NCBI GenBank assembly: GCA_027445725.1 | Contig: DAIAVG010000021.1 | Location: 1-13,118, forward strand | Reading direction: 5' to 3' | Length of the DNA: 13,118 bases | Source of the DNA: Acidithiobacillus sp. | GTDB lineage: Bacteria; Pseudomonadota; Gammaproteobacteria; Acidithiobacillales; Acidithiobacillaceae | Shown here: in pieces, positions 5,798 through 13,118 of the stretch | How the letters are laid out: the number at the start of each line of letters is the position of its first letter | How positions within the stretch are numbered: the stretch's first letter is position 1 | Program-made: the position numbers and the translations under genes | Notes under the pieces: model-generated | The model's database searches: none | Seen by the model: the letters and a program-made list of their open reading frames with translations, nothing else | What the model was told of the DNA's origin: nothing

Positions 5798-7237
5798 ATG
5801 ACCACCTCTTTTACATCCATCCGCGCAAGACGGTTCGCTCTGCGCGTCGCCGTGCTGTGCTCCGTCGCAATGTTGGCCACCGGATGCGCCAGCGAGCCCA
5901 GCACGGCGGATGGGACCGGCTCCGTAGGCAACTATCAGTTTGGCTATCGGATATCCTCTCCTTCTGGTATCCGTGCCCAGGTGTTCTCAGGAGAATCCCA
6001 CACCTACGTGTCCCTGCCCACGCACATCATGCTGCAGGCAGCCATGGGCAACGGGCGGTCCTACATTCCAAAACGACATGGTGCCTATTGGGTTATACCG
6101 GCTCTGGCGACACACTGGAATCTGGCAACCAGCCAGGGATTGGTGAACGCCACTGCCACCGGCGCCGCACTGCAGATGGCGCGAGTGGACAGCGCTCAAA
6201 GCATCATCTCGCAAACCGTTTCAGCGGTAAAAACTCAGGCCCTTCCCCTGCCGGGTGCAGCCCTGCCGGGTGCAAGCCTGCCTGGTGCAACCCCCCATGT
6301 GGGGAACAAGGCGAAAGCTGGAAAAACCCATGACGTCATTTCTGGCAGCATTCCAACACCATCGGTTCATCCGCATCCGCAAGTCAAGACCGATGTTGCC
6401 AGTCAGGCTCATGCGCCGACCGGCAATGCCGTTCCCGCAGAATGGCTAAGTGCAGCCATCGCCACCTCTTCCCACCATCACCACGTCAGGATGATCCCGG
6501 GGTCCGACGGTCGTTTTCTCCCCTTGTCACAGGCGATGCCGAAAATCACCCCGATGGGTTGGACCACCCACCTCGCATCTCCCGTTTCACCGAGCATGAC
6601 TGTCAACTGGCATGCCGGCCCGTGGACCGAAAGTCTGCATCGCATGGCCCTGAGCAATGGGCTGGTGGACCATGTGAACTGGGGCGTCCGTCAAGTAACG
6701 CTGCGCGCCACTCCGGCACTGCTGAAAGGCATACCCGGCATGGGCGCCGCACCCATCGTGCTGGGATCGTCCGTCACAACCCACCGTGCCACTGGACAGA
6801 AACGGATCGTCGCCGCCACCCCAAAAGCACTAAACACCACGACCCCCATTCATGTCTTGCCCATGCTACCGGCCACGCTAAAGCCAGCTACCGGCACGGG
6901 TCAGACGACGTTGCCTTTCACACCGGGGGTGCCAGCGATAACCACCCCGGTGCATACCAAGGCCATACCAGCGCCTGTTCCCGTGCCATCTGCTATGCCG
7001 GTGATATTTACGGCGCATAAGGGCGACATGCTTTCCCATGACCTGCGGATATATCTCCACGCCATGCACTGGCATCTTGCCTGGAATGTCTCCAAGAACT
7101 GGCCCATCCGTTACGGATTTGTGCTCTCCGGATCCTTGCATTCAGTCACCAACCAGTTAATGCACCTGTATGACATTCAAATCACCGGATACAGGGTCAA
7201 CAAAACCGTTTCGGTTACCCCAGTCAACCAGGAATAG
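5798..7237 (+). CDS. pilL: PilL-like lipoprotein with TcpQ-type C-terminal domain
   Basis: A 479-residue predicted outer-membrane lipoprotein. Residues 1-30 are a lipoprotein signal with lipobox LATGC (C30). A first region (GNYQFGYRISSPSGIRAQVF, to about 130) is followed by a long linker rich in P, A, T and H with three LPGA repeats. A middle block (about 265-310) reads MTVNWHAGPWTESL. The C-terminal domain (about 402-473) has a leading glycine-x-x-L motif (KGDMLSHDLR), tryptophans in HWHLAWNVSKNWPI, and GSLHSVTNQLMHLYDI. This is the TcpQ/PilL pattern. In toxin-coregulated and IncI thin pili such a protein helps the secretin reach or remain in the outer membrane. That fits the secretin gene directly downstream. 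In R64 a small pilM lies between pilL and pilN; none is present here. The start is set by AGGAG at 5786 and the signal peptide; an upstream ATG at 5732 would add 22 residues. The middle block is not one I can assign. Confidence 0.7.
   Translation: MTTSFTSIRARRFALRVAVLCSVAMLATGCASEPSTADGTGSVGNYQFGYRISSPSGIRAQVFSGESHTYVSLPTHIMLQAAMGNGRSYIPKRHGAYWVIPALATHWNLATSQGLVNATATGAALQMARVDSAQSIISQTVSAVKTQALPLPGAALPGASLPGATPHVGNKAKAGKTHDVISGSIPTPSVHPHPQVKTDVASQAHAPTGNAVPAEWLSAAIATSSHHHHVRMIPGSDGRFLPLSQAMPKITPMGWTTHLASPVSPSMTVNWHAGPWTESLHRMALSNGLVDHVNWGVRQVTLRATPALLKGIPGMGAAPIVLGSSVTTHRATGQKRIVAATPKALNTTTPIHVLPMLPATLKPATGTGQTTLPFTPGVPAITTPVHTKAIPAPVPVPSAMPVIFTAHKGDMLSHDLRIYLHAMHWHLAWNVSKNWPIRYGFVLSGSLHSVTNQLMHLYDIQITGYRVNKTVSVTPVNQE
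6248..6292 (+). repeat. Three tandem 15-base repeats in pilL
   Basis: Three units starting CTGCC(G/T)GGTGCA code for successive LPGA-x segments in the linker of the PilL-like protein. The units differ at only a few bases, which fits recent slippage or duplication. The copy number may vary between strains. Confidence 0.7.
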
Positions 7238-7277
7238 GAAAACACCATGTTCAAGACATTTAATCATAGCGCTCAAC

Positions 7278-7282
7278 AGGAG
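7278..7282 (+). promoter_or_regulatory. Ribosome binding site supporting the pilN start at 7292
   Basis: AGGAG stands nine bases before ATG 7292. An in-frame ATG at 7247 also has a weaker purine site (TAGGAA) about six bases upstream, so the choice is not settled. Confidence 0.4.
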
Positions 7283-7291
7283 ACCCAACGT

Positions 7292-8920
7292 ATGCCACGT
7301 TCCGCCTTTCGCCGCCGTTGGCTGCCCATCGCGGTTGCCGCGGCAACGGGTGTATTGCTTTCGGGATGCGCACACCCAAACCTCAAGGGCGTTGCCCAGA
7401 TGCAGCACCAAGCATTGGCGAAAGCCCACGCAGGGGCGTCACAGGCACACTGGCTGAATCAGATATATGTTGCACATAGTACCGTGCGCTATAGCCCAGG
7501 GCGCGGCAGTGTCCACACCAATGTGAATGCCGTCCCCATCGGTGCCGTTCTCTCGCATCTGGTCTCCAGTCATGGATACTCGTTGTTCTTCTCTGGATCG
7601 GCCTCTCCTGCAACCTCTGTGACGGCCAACATTTCCGGCGCATCCCTGGATGACGCCGTGCGCCAACTTGCTGAAGCCGCTGGATACTGCGCCATCATCC
7701 ACCCGCAGGAAAAACGTATTGTGCTCGCCACCCACGGCACTTACTACTTCAAGGTCCCTACCTCGTTGTTTAATGCTGGGAATGCGGCTTTTGATGCCGG
7801 TGGCGACCCGTCCGGGTCTTCCGGCGGATCTTCCGGCGGTTCTTCTGGCGGCGGCATGGGCGGCATGGGCGGTGGCGGCATGGGCGGTGGCGGCATGAGC
7901 GGTGGTGGAAGTACCGGCGGAGGCAGCTCCATGTCCGCGAGTTTCGTTATCAGCGGCAAGACAAAGCAGGAAAAGATCGGTGATCTCCGCAAGAATCTGA
8001 AAACGATTTCCGGCCACGGCGCTTCGGTTTCTATCAACCGAGCCACCGGACTGATCGCCATCACTGCAGACGCCGCGGGACTGGCCCGTGCCGACACGTT
8101 TATCCGCGAATATGTGCGCGCAGCCAATACCGGGGTTTCCCTGCATGTCGCCATTCTTCAGGTCTCCCTCAACAACAGCCTGCAATACGGTATCAACTGG
8201 AGCAAAATTGTTCAGATTGCGGGAAACCGGACGCTGAATTTCGCATTTCCAAACCCTGCACCGGCACTGCAAGCACTCAGCGGCGGCTCTACAGGAAACA
8301 CATCCACAGGGTCCAGCTCCGTCACCTATACCGGGCAGACCATCAGTAGCGTCATCAAGGCATTGTCCAGTATCACCAATACCAGGGTCATCTCCGAACC
8401 GTTTATCACCGCGCAAAATGGCACCCCAGCTACCTTATACAGCGGCCAGCAATTGCCTTACATCGGCTCGGTCAGCAGCAACGTGGCCGGAATATCCGGA
8501 ACCGCCAGCACTGGGGCAGCCTTTCAATATGTGCTGAACGGGTTATCCCTGTCGTTTGTGCCGGACATTCTTAACAACCATCTGGTATCGCTGACCATCG
8601 AGCCCGCTCTGTCACAGGTCAACAGCTTTGTGAACGCCACCGTAGACGGCACGCAACTTCAGGGACCCGTGCAGGAACTTAAGCAGACGCTCATGCATAC
8701 CACCATCCCCAACAATAAAACGCTCATCATCGGCGGAGCCAAGGAGGATTCAGCAACGGGCGAAAACAGCGAAACCCCAGGCCTCGGGAAAATACCAGTA
8801 CTGGGATACCTGTTCAAGGGTATCAACAACCAGGGCACGACCTCGCAGTTGGTCATTCTGGTTCGCGCCAAGATCAATCACGCCCCGGATTACAACCCGC
8901 TCATCGGAGAATCCCTGTGA
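7292..8920 (+). CDS. pilN: PilN-type lipoprotein secretin of a type IVb pilus
   Basis: A 542-residue outer-membrane secretin. The N-terminus MPRSAFRRRWLPIAVAAATG ends in the lipobox LLSGC (C26). An N0/STN-like domain (about 75-150, including VNAVPIGAVLSHLVSSHGYS) precedes a Gly/Met/Ser-rich insert at about 174-213. An N1-like domain follows (ISGKTKQEKIGDLRKNLKTI, then SINRATGLIAITADAAGLAR). The C-terminal secretin domain has VISEPFITAQNGTPATLYSG (from 366) and, near the end, GKIPVLGYLF (499-508) and LVILVRAKI, the family's strongest signature. Known role: it forms the multimeric outer-membrane gate through which the pilus passes. Lipoprotein secretins with a TcpQ-type partner are characteristic of type IVb pili (PilN of R64, BfpB, TcpC), which matches the pilL neighbour. 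The start at 7292 has AGGAG upstream and gives a compact signal peptide; ATG 7247 would add 15 residues. The end overlaps pilO by four bases. Confidence 0.92.
   Translation: MPRSAFRRRWLPIAVAAATGVLLSGCAHPNLKGVAQMQHQALAKAHAGASQAHWLNQIYVAHSTVRYSPGRGSVHTNVNAVPIGAVLSHLVSSHGYSLFFSGSASPATSVTANISGASLDDAVRQLAEAAGYCAIIHPQEKRIVLATHGTYYFKVPTSLFNAGNAAFDAGGDPSGSSGGSSGGSSGGGMGGMGGGGMGGGGMSGGGSTGGGSSMSASFVISGKTKQEKIGDLRKNLKTISGHGASVSINRATGLIAITADAAGLARADTFIREYVRAANTGVSLHVAILQVSLNNSLQYGINWSKIVQIAGNRTLNFAFPNPAPALQALSGGSTGNTSTGSSSVTYTGQTISSVIKALSSITNTRVISEPFITAQNGTPATLYSGQQLPYIGSVSSNVAGISGTASTGAAFQYVLNGLSLSFVPDILNNHLVSLTIEPALSQVNSFVNATVDGTQLQGPVQELKQTLMHTTIPNNKTLIIGGAKEDSATGENSETPGLGKIPVLGYLFKGINNQGTTSQLVILVRAKINHAPDYNPLIGESL
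7811..7931 (+). repeat. Gly/Ser/Met-rich low-complexity tract in the secretin
   Basis: The tract codes for repeated SSGG units and then GGMGGGG units. It includes two exact tandem copies of a 15-base unit, ATGGGCGGTGGCGGC (7865-7879 and 7880-7894), followed by a third, degenerate one. It sits between the N0-like and N1-like domains, where it would form a flexible spacer. The DNA-level repetition makes length variation likely. Confidence 0.75.
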
Positions 8921-10290
8921 AGTGGTTCAGAATCCATCGGAAGCCAGTCAAGTCACCTGCACCGGCTGGTGATACTGGAGCAGAGAACGCCACGGAGGTT
9001 ATGACGCCAGTAACAATGCCTCCCGCCGAGACCGTTGGTCTAGGCGGGAAGCCGAAAATGGCGGGCATAACTCAGTGGCGCAACGGGCGGCGCAACCCCA
9101 ACGGCAGCAAGGGCTCCCAAACCCAAAATCTGTTGTTGGGGTTGCCACTGCCCGGTAGCGAATCCTGGGTTCGAGTTTTTCCTGACGGACGTTGTGAAGA
9201 AGTCAGGGAATTTCAGGGTGCATCACGAGTGGTGACAGCGAAGCCGGGGGACGTCATCTTCCGAGGACTGGCCATTGACCACGGCCAACGCTTCTCCAAT
9301 AAGCTGCGCGGAAAATCACTAAAGAATGTCATGCTCAGAACGCTGGAGGCCATGCCGGTCGCCAGAAAGCTGGATGGGGTTACCTGGTTTACTGAAATGG
9401 AACGCGCAGTTCATGGCAACCATCCTGTCCACTCTTTCGGCGCAGCGCTGTGGATGTTTGCAAAAAAACAAAAATGGCATCCTGATAATGGACTATTGTT
9501 GCGGCTGTCGTTTCCCATGGGCGAATCCACGCTGTGGGTTTTCGTGGCATTGGGACACCAAGGTCAAGGCCCCATCCAGACGGCGCGCACGGATGCTGAA
9601 TCCGAACGTCCAATCTACAGCGTCCAGGCTCTATCAGGCATCCTCAATGACCGATTCCGCACTGAGGATGTTGACCTTGGTGCCCTTACCCAATTTCTGC
9701 TCCAAGAAAAGCCCGGCCGATATCCTCAGCCGGACGAATGGGGCGGCATTCCAAAATCCAGCGTTGGCAAACTGGCGCTCATTGCTGGCGGCGCCGTGCT
9801 GGTGTCCGGCGCCGCGGCTTTCTTTTGGACCGGCAGCATGCTCGAACAGGCGAAGCACGATGCACAGATCCTGAGTAGCGAGACCAGGGCCGTTATACAG
9901 GGCCAGCATCAATTCTATCTGCGGCATATTCAGGGCATTGTTGCCCTGCAGGCCATCCCGCTTCATCAGGATCTCGCGGACACGATGTTGCTCTGGAAAC
10001 CCGGTACCACAGCGGCATTGTACGACGGCATGCCGCTCGAAATGGGTGGGCAATCAGGCCCCGCCATTCCTCGGCCAGGGCAGTCCGGGAATGCTTCTGC
10101 TAGCCACGGTGCCTCGTTCGTCATCAGCATACCCGCCGTGCGCAGTGTCGGCTCAGGGCAAACTTTCTGGGTATCCAACCCGCTACTGAAAGCCGTTCTG
10201 GACCAGTCACCACCTGCAGGCATCACCCTGAATACCGTAAATCCAGTCCTTGGAGGACAAGGTTATGTCGCTATCTTTGGCCGCAAGTAA
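8917..10290 (+). CDS. pilO: PilO-type type IVb pilus accessory protein
   Basis: A 457-residue protein. A basic, disordered N-terminus is followed by a soluble, presumably cytoplasmic domain (about 70-280) with SWVRVFPDGRCEEVREFQG, KPGDVIFRGLAIDHGQRF and LDGVTWF. A single membrane helix lies at about 285-305 (LALIAGGAVLVSGAAAFFW), with a periplasmic remainder. Size, topology and position between the secretin and the ATPase match the pilin accessory protein PilO of IncI-type thin pili, an inner-membrane platform component. The family match rests on layout more than on a diagnostic motif. The start is GTG, overlapping the secretin stop as GTGA, with CGGAGA six bases upstream. The 3' end overlaps the next gene by 26 bases. 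Confidence 0.65.
   Translation: MKWFRIHRKPVKSPAPAGDTGAENATEVMTPVTMPPAETVGLGGKPKMAGITQWRNGRRNPNGSKGSQTQNLLLGLPLPGSESWVRVFPDGRCEEVREFQGASRVVTAKPGDVIFRGLAIDHGQRFSNKLRGKSLKNVMLRTLEAMPVARKLDGVTWFTEMERAVHGNHPVHSFGAALWMFAKKQKWHPDNGLLLRLSFPMGESTLWVFVALGHQGQGPIQTARTDAESERPIYSVQALSGILNDRFRTEDVDLGALTQFLLQEKPGRYPQPDEWGGIPKSSVGKLALIAGGAVLVSGAAAFFWTGSMLEQAKHDAQILSSETRAVIQGQHQFYLRHIQGIVALQAIPLHQDLADTMLLWKPGTTAALYDGMPLEMGGQSGPAIPRPGQSGNASASHGASFVISIPAVRSVGSGQTFWVSNPLLKAVLDQSPPAGITLNTVNPVLGGQGYVAIFGRK
10252..10256 (+). promoter_or_regulatory. Ribosome binding site that decides the next start (10265)
   Basis: GGAGG eight bases before ATG 10265 supports that start over the in-frame TTG at 10250, which precedes it. 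The site is inside the end of pilO. Confidence 0.65.
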
Positions 10291-10888
10291 TCTCGCTTCT
10301 GCCGCACTTGCCAAAATCCTGCCCGTACTCCAGGCCAAAAGCGTGGAGTTGGCCACGGCCGCTGGTTCTCTGTTGATAGCGGGCGGGGCAGTGCTCGGGC
10401 TGCATGCGGCAACCCACTGGGATGATGCGAAAAAGATTGTCGCTCAAAACCAGCAGGCAAAAATGCAACTCGCGGTGCGTCGGCAGACCGTACAACGCCA
10501 GGAACGCCGCTTGCGCATCGCCGGACAAAAGTACCAATCCGAACATTCTGGCACCGCGCCTGTGCGGCAGGGCATTTACCAACACGTCACTGTGTCCGCT
10601 CGCGCCTTGCTCGTCGACATGCCCCACTGGGCCGCCAGCGATGGAATGACCATTACCATGAACTGGGCAAAAGGCGATGATCCCGGACAGCCCTTCCAGA
10701 CGACCATGCTCCCTGCTTACCCTGGCGTACATACCGTGACCTTTACGCTCATGGGCAGCTATCAACATCTTTCCGGGCTGCAACGCTTTTTTGATGAACT
10801 GCCACCTTTTGCTGCACTTACTGGCATCAAAATTACAGGCTCCCACTTCTCTGCCAAGGTGAACCTCTATGGCGTCTTCTCTGCTTGA
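10265..10888 (+). CDS. Inner-membrane pilus accessory protein in the pilP position, PilO/GspM-like fold
   Basis: A 207-residue protein. It has one membrane helix at about 29-48 (ELATAAGSLLIAGGAVLGL) and a charged, glutamine/arginine-rich helical stretch at 52-90 that looks like a coiled coil. A periplasmic C-terminal domain (about 108-207) contains HTVTFTLMGSYQHLSGLQRF, then LTGIKITGSHFSAKVNLYGVF. This layout of helix, coiled coil and ferredoxin-like domain with a GxYxxLxxFxxxL helix is that of the PilO/GspM alignment-complex proteins. By gene order it occupies the place of pilP in R64, whose product is smaller and secreted, so I leave the symbol empty. It probably links the PilO-type protein, the secretin and the ATPase platform. 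It overlaps pilO by 26 bases and pilQ by 20. Confidence 0.65.
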   Translation: MSLSLAASNLASAALAKILPVLQAKSVELATAAGSLLIAGGAVLGLHAATHWDDAKKIVAQNQQAKMQLAVRRQTVQRQERRLRIAGQKYQSEHSGTAPVRQGIYQHVTVSARALLVDMPHWAASDGMTITMNWAKGDDPGQPFQTTMLPAYPGVHTVTFTLMGSYQHLSGLQRFFDELPPFAALTGIKITGSHFSAKVNLYGVFSA

Positions 10889-12935
10889 CCACTTTTATCG
10901 ATGGGATGAAACCATGGATATCCCGGGTATTGAGGGTTTGCTGATACCGGATACATTCGGTAAAGGATTACCCGACATCAATGAGGGGATGTTGCTGGCA
11001 GGGTATCAGTCGCACGAGATTCGATACATCCGTGAGTACGCACATATTCTGTCCATTACAGAGCAGGAGGCGGTAGTCCATCTCGGGATCGGCACACAAG
11101 ATCGCATGGCTGCAGCAGTGGCATTATGGAAAGGACTAGCTTGGCTTCCCATGAAGGAAGCCGGCACCGTAAATATTCGTTCCATGAAGAGCTATGCGGT
11201 TCCTCCTCAGCTCAATGAGATGGCCCCGAGGGCTGTTCCATTGGCTGAGAAACCAGGAAGCATTCTCTATCTGGCGCATCTTCACGATACTTATACCCAT
11301 CAAGCAGTACGTTCCATGATGTTGACCGTCACGAATGGCATCACACAATTATTGGAAGTCATCGATAAAACCGATGCAGGGAACACCCAGTTGGGAGATT
11401 TCCTTCACCAAATCGGTATAGTTGATCAGGAAACCATTGCCCGTTGTCTTGCCGAGCAAAAGCGCATCGCCGCCCAAGGCAGCCACATCAAGTTTGGCGA
11501 GATCTTGCGACTACAAGGCATGGTGCCCTATCCGGTGATTCTCGCCGCTCTGAAAAAAATGGGGGTAGATAACACCGAACGAGAAAACGCCGCGTCCCAT
11601 CCCGCCCAATCGGGAGGACCAAAGCTGTTCTGGGCGGTGTCTACGATCGGCACGGTGGAAATGCTCTATCGCCGGGACCTGCTGGATACGTGGGCCGATG
11701 TTGAACAGGCCTATAAAAGCAGCAACGCCGACAAATACGGTGAAATGATTAGACGACTACTAGTGCATGCGGCCTACCACGGTTATTCCGATATTCATTT
11801 CTCGCCAATTCCGAATGCCGGGATGATCGAAGGGCGTCTGGATGGCATCAAAGACCTGTTCTTGATGCTGCATCGTGAGGACTATTCCAGGCTGGTGGGC
11901 GTCATTATTAACAGCTTGGGAAACCTCGACATGCGGCTGCAAGCCGAGGGACGCATTCCGCCCAACATTCTCCCCCGCGAACTGGCCGGTCGTTTTGAAT
12001 TCCGGCTGCAATATATGAACACCATTCAGAGCGATGCAGACACCGGATCGCTGACCCTGCGCGTGCTGAACCTCATGAGCGAAACCGGTGATCTGGATAC
12101 CTTGGGTTTCGCGCCAGATGACCTGGACTACCTCAAGCGAATCATTCGTTCCGGCAAGGGGCTCGTCATTTCCACAGGGCCTACCGGCTCTGGCAAAACC
12201 ACAACCCAGTATGCCCTCATGCGGGATGTGGATGCCATACAGCACTCCGTGCAGACCGTGGAAAATCCGGTGGAAATTCGTGTCGGCATCTGGCGGCAAC
12301 ATCAATTGATCCGCGAAATAGCCGAACACAAGGAATGGGCGTCATGGAACAAAGGCCTCCTGCGCAACGACCCCGATGTGGTACTTCAGGGTGAGGTGCG
12401 TAACGCCGATCTGTTCGTCCAGGTTGCGGATATGGCTAATACCGGGCATCTGGTGTTCACCACCTTCCATGCGTCAGACGCCGCACTCGCCATCGGCCGC
12501 ATCCGGCAAATGAGAACCGATTCCGGTGATCCCATCGATATCGACATGATATCGAGCCTCTTGCACTGCATCATTGCCCAAGGTCTCGCCCGTCGCCTTT
12601 GTCCACATTGTTCTGTTCCAGACACGCGCGAAGAAACATGGCAAGCCGTCTCCGCGCTCAAGAAAGAAGGCAATCTGGCACCCACACCCAAACGTGCCGC
12701 CAGCGGCGGCTGTTCCCATTGTTCCGGCACCGGATATCGCGGCCGCTTCCTGGTCTACGAAATATTGAAGTTCAACAAGGCCATCCGGGAAAGCATTGTG
12801 GCCGGATGCAGTCTGTCAGAGATGGCCAAAGCGATACCGGAGGAAGAGCGGATGAACGGCAGATTACGTCGACTGCTGGCAGAAGGGAAAACCAGCATTG
12901 AAGAGGCCTACCGCTTGTCGGAGGATTTTGCGTGA
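10869..12935 (+). CDS. pilQ: PilQ-type pilus assembly ATPase (GspE/PilB superfamily)
   Basis: A 688-residue cytoplasmic ATPase that powers pilin polymerisation. The core has Walker A GPTGSGKTT (437-445, K443), an Asp box and Walker B region DPDVVLQGEVRNAD (501-514, catalytic E509 where GEIRD is usual), and the His box TGHLVFTTFHASDA (525-538, H534). The four zinc-binding cysteines are C578, C581, C615 and C618, in CPHC and CSHC. The cysteine tetrad is typical of assembly ATPases of the PilB/GspE type. The N-terminal 240 or so residues exceed what short IncI-type PilQ ATPases carry. They include a GspE-N1-like region (about 75-170) and two consecutive 24-residue motifs at 174-197 and 208-231 like those of the MshEN domain. 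The start ATG has AAGGTGA six bases upstream. It overlaps the preceding gene by 20 bases and the next by four. Confidence 0.92.
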   Translation: MASSLLDHFYRWDETMDIPGIEGLLIPDTFGKGLPDINEGMLLAGYQSHEIRYIREYAHILSITEQEAVVHLGIGTQDRMAAAVALWKGLAWLPMKEAGTVNIRSMKSYAVPPQLNEMAPRAVPLAEKPGSILYLAHLHDTYTHQAVRSMMLTVTNGITQLLEVIDKTDAGNTQLGDFLHQIGIVDQETIARCLAEQKRIAAQGSHIKFGEILRLQGMVPYPVILAALKKMGVDNTERENAASHPAQSGGPKLFWAVSTIGTVEMLYRRDLLDTWADVEQAYKSSNADKYGEMIRRLLVHAAYHGYSDIHFSPIPNAGMIEGRLDGIKDLFLMLHREDYSRLVGVIINSLGNLDMRLQAEGRIPPNILPRELAGRFEFRLQYMNTIQSDADTGSLTLRVLNLMSETGDLDTLGFAPDDLDYLKRIIRSGKGLVISTGPTGSGKTTTQYALMRDVDAIQHSVQTVENPVEIRVGIWRQHQLIREIAEHKEWASWNKGLLRNDPDVVLQGEVRNADLFVQVADMANTGHLVFTTFHASDAALAIGRIRQMRTDSGDPIDIDMISSLLHCIIAQGLARRLCPHCSVPDTREETWQAVSALKKEGNLAPTPKRAASGGCSHCSGTGYRGRFLVYEILKFNKAIRESIVAGCSLSEMAKAIPEEERMNGRLRRLLAEGKTSIEEAYRLSEDFA

Positions 12936-13118
12936 AAAAAATCTATCGTTATGTGGCAAAAGGCGGCGGTACGGCAATCGATGAAGGCATGGTGGTGGCC
13001 CAGGATAAAAACGCGGCCATCCAGCAACTGAGGGACCGTGGCCTGCGCGCCCTGTCCATCGACTTCAGCCTCAACGAAACCATTGCCTATCTGACCTCAT
13101 CCAAATTCAGTGCAGATG
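12932..13118 (+). CDS. pilR: PilR-type inner-membrane platform protein, GspF/PilC family (5' part only)
   Basis: The first 62 codons are visible before the window ends. The start is GTG, overlapping the ATPase stop as GTGA, with GGAGG seven bases upstream. The visible part reads KKIYRYVAKGGGTAIDEGMV and then AAIQQLRDRGLRALSI. This is the short N-terminal beta/helix motif typical of GspF/PilC proteins (Y-x-A, G-x-x-x-x-G, A-x-x-x-L-x-x-x-G). The position directly after the assembly ATPase is also where the polytopic platform protein always lies. Too little is visible to check the membrane segments. Confidence 0.72.
   Translation, partial: MKKIYRYVAKGGGTAIDEGMVVAQDKNAAIQQLRDRGLRALSIDFSLNETIAYLTSSKFSAD

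Noticed and set aside
7439..8416. Long open frame on the minus strand opposite the secretin
   Set aside because: It is antisense to a well-supported secretin, and its low-complexity Ala/His/Thr stretch is the mirror of the Gly-rich tract. No ribosome site or family resemblance is visible.
7292..12935. Type II secretion cluster
   Set aside because: The secretin, ATPase and GspF-like genes could suggest it, but the lipoprotein secretin with a TcpQ-type partner and the pilO gene beside VirB genes point to a type IVb pilus.
1..13118. tRNA genes, rRNA, CRISPR arrays or insertion sequences
   Set aside because: I looked for cloverleaf-like sequence, regularly spaced repeats and transposase motifs and saw none.

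Overview
The window is about 13 kb of mobile-element-type DNA from a Gram-negative bacterium, with outer-membrane lipoproteins, a secretin and a VirB9/VirB10 pair. The right-hand 11 kb is GC-rich. The pairing of a VirB/Trb-type secretion core with a complete-looking thin-pilus (type IVb) cluster next to a toxin-antitoxin pair recalls integrative conjugative elements and plasmids of Acidithiobacillus and related proteobacteria. That host assignment is an inference from gene content and was not tested by any search.

Left part, 1-1724, minus strand: an Xre/MbcA/ParS-type antitoxin is followed, with a one-base overlap, by a RES-domain toxin. After a 184-base gap comes a lipoprotein gene that runs off the left edge and is visibly more AT-rich. 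The toxin gene carries a run of four G-tracts with one-base loops near its 3' end. The gap holds a perfect 8-bp-stem hairpin and a candidate extended -10 promoter for the lipoprotein.

Centre, 1725-1967: a divergent intergenic region with a nested dyad around GGATCAAAATGATCC.

Right part, 1968-13118, plus strand: one tightly packed gene series with overlaps or very short gaps. First come the conjugation-machine core genes virB8, virB9 and virB10 and a VirB1-like lytic transglycosylase. The type IVb pilus genes follow: pilL-like lipoprotein with a TcpQ-like C-terminus, pilN lipoprotein secretin, pilO, a pilP-position inner-membrane protein, pilQ assembly ATPase and the start of pilR. The likely division of labour is that VirB8/9/10 form the trans-envelope DNA-transfer channel and VirB1 opens the peptidoglycan. 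PilL/PilN make the outer-membrane pore, and PilO/PilP/PilQ/PilR make the inner-membrane motor of a thin pilus used for mating contact. No pilin, VirB4, VirB6, VirB11 or relaxase is in the window; they would have to lie elsewhere.

The main unexplained signals are non-coding. A 15-base dyad found ahead of virB8 recurs with one changed base inside the 3' end of the virB1-like gene, at nearly the same distance ahead of pilL. There it sits in a cluster of three consecutive inverted repeats. This suggests that the secretion half and the pilus half may share a regulator. The PilQ ATPase also has a long N-terminal region with a degenerate tandem MshEN-like (cyclic-di-GMP-receptor type) motif.
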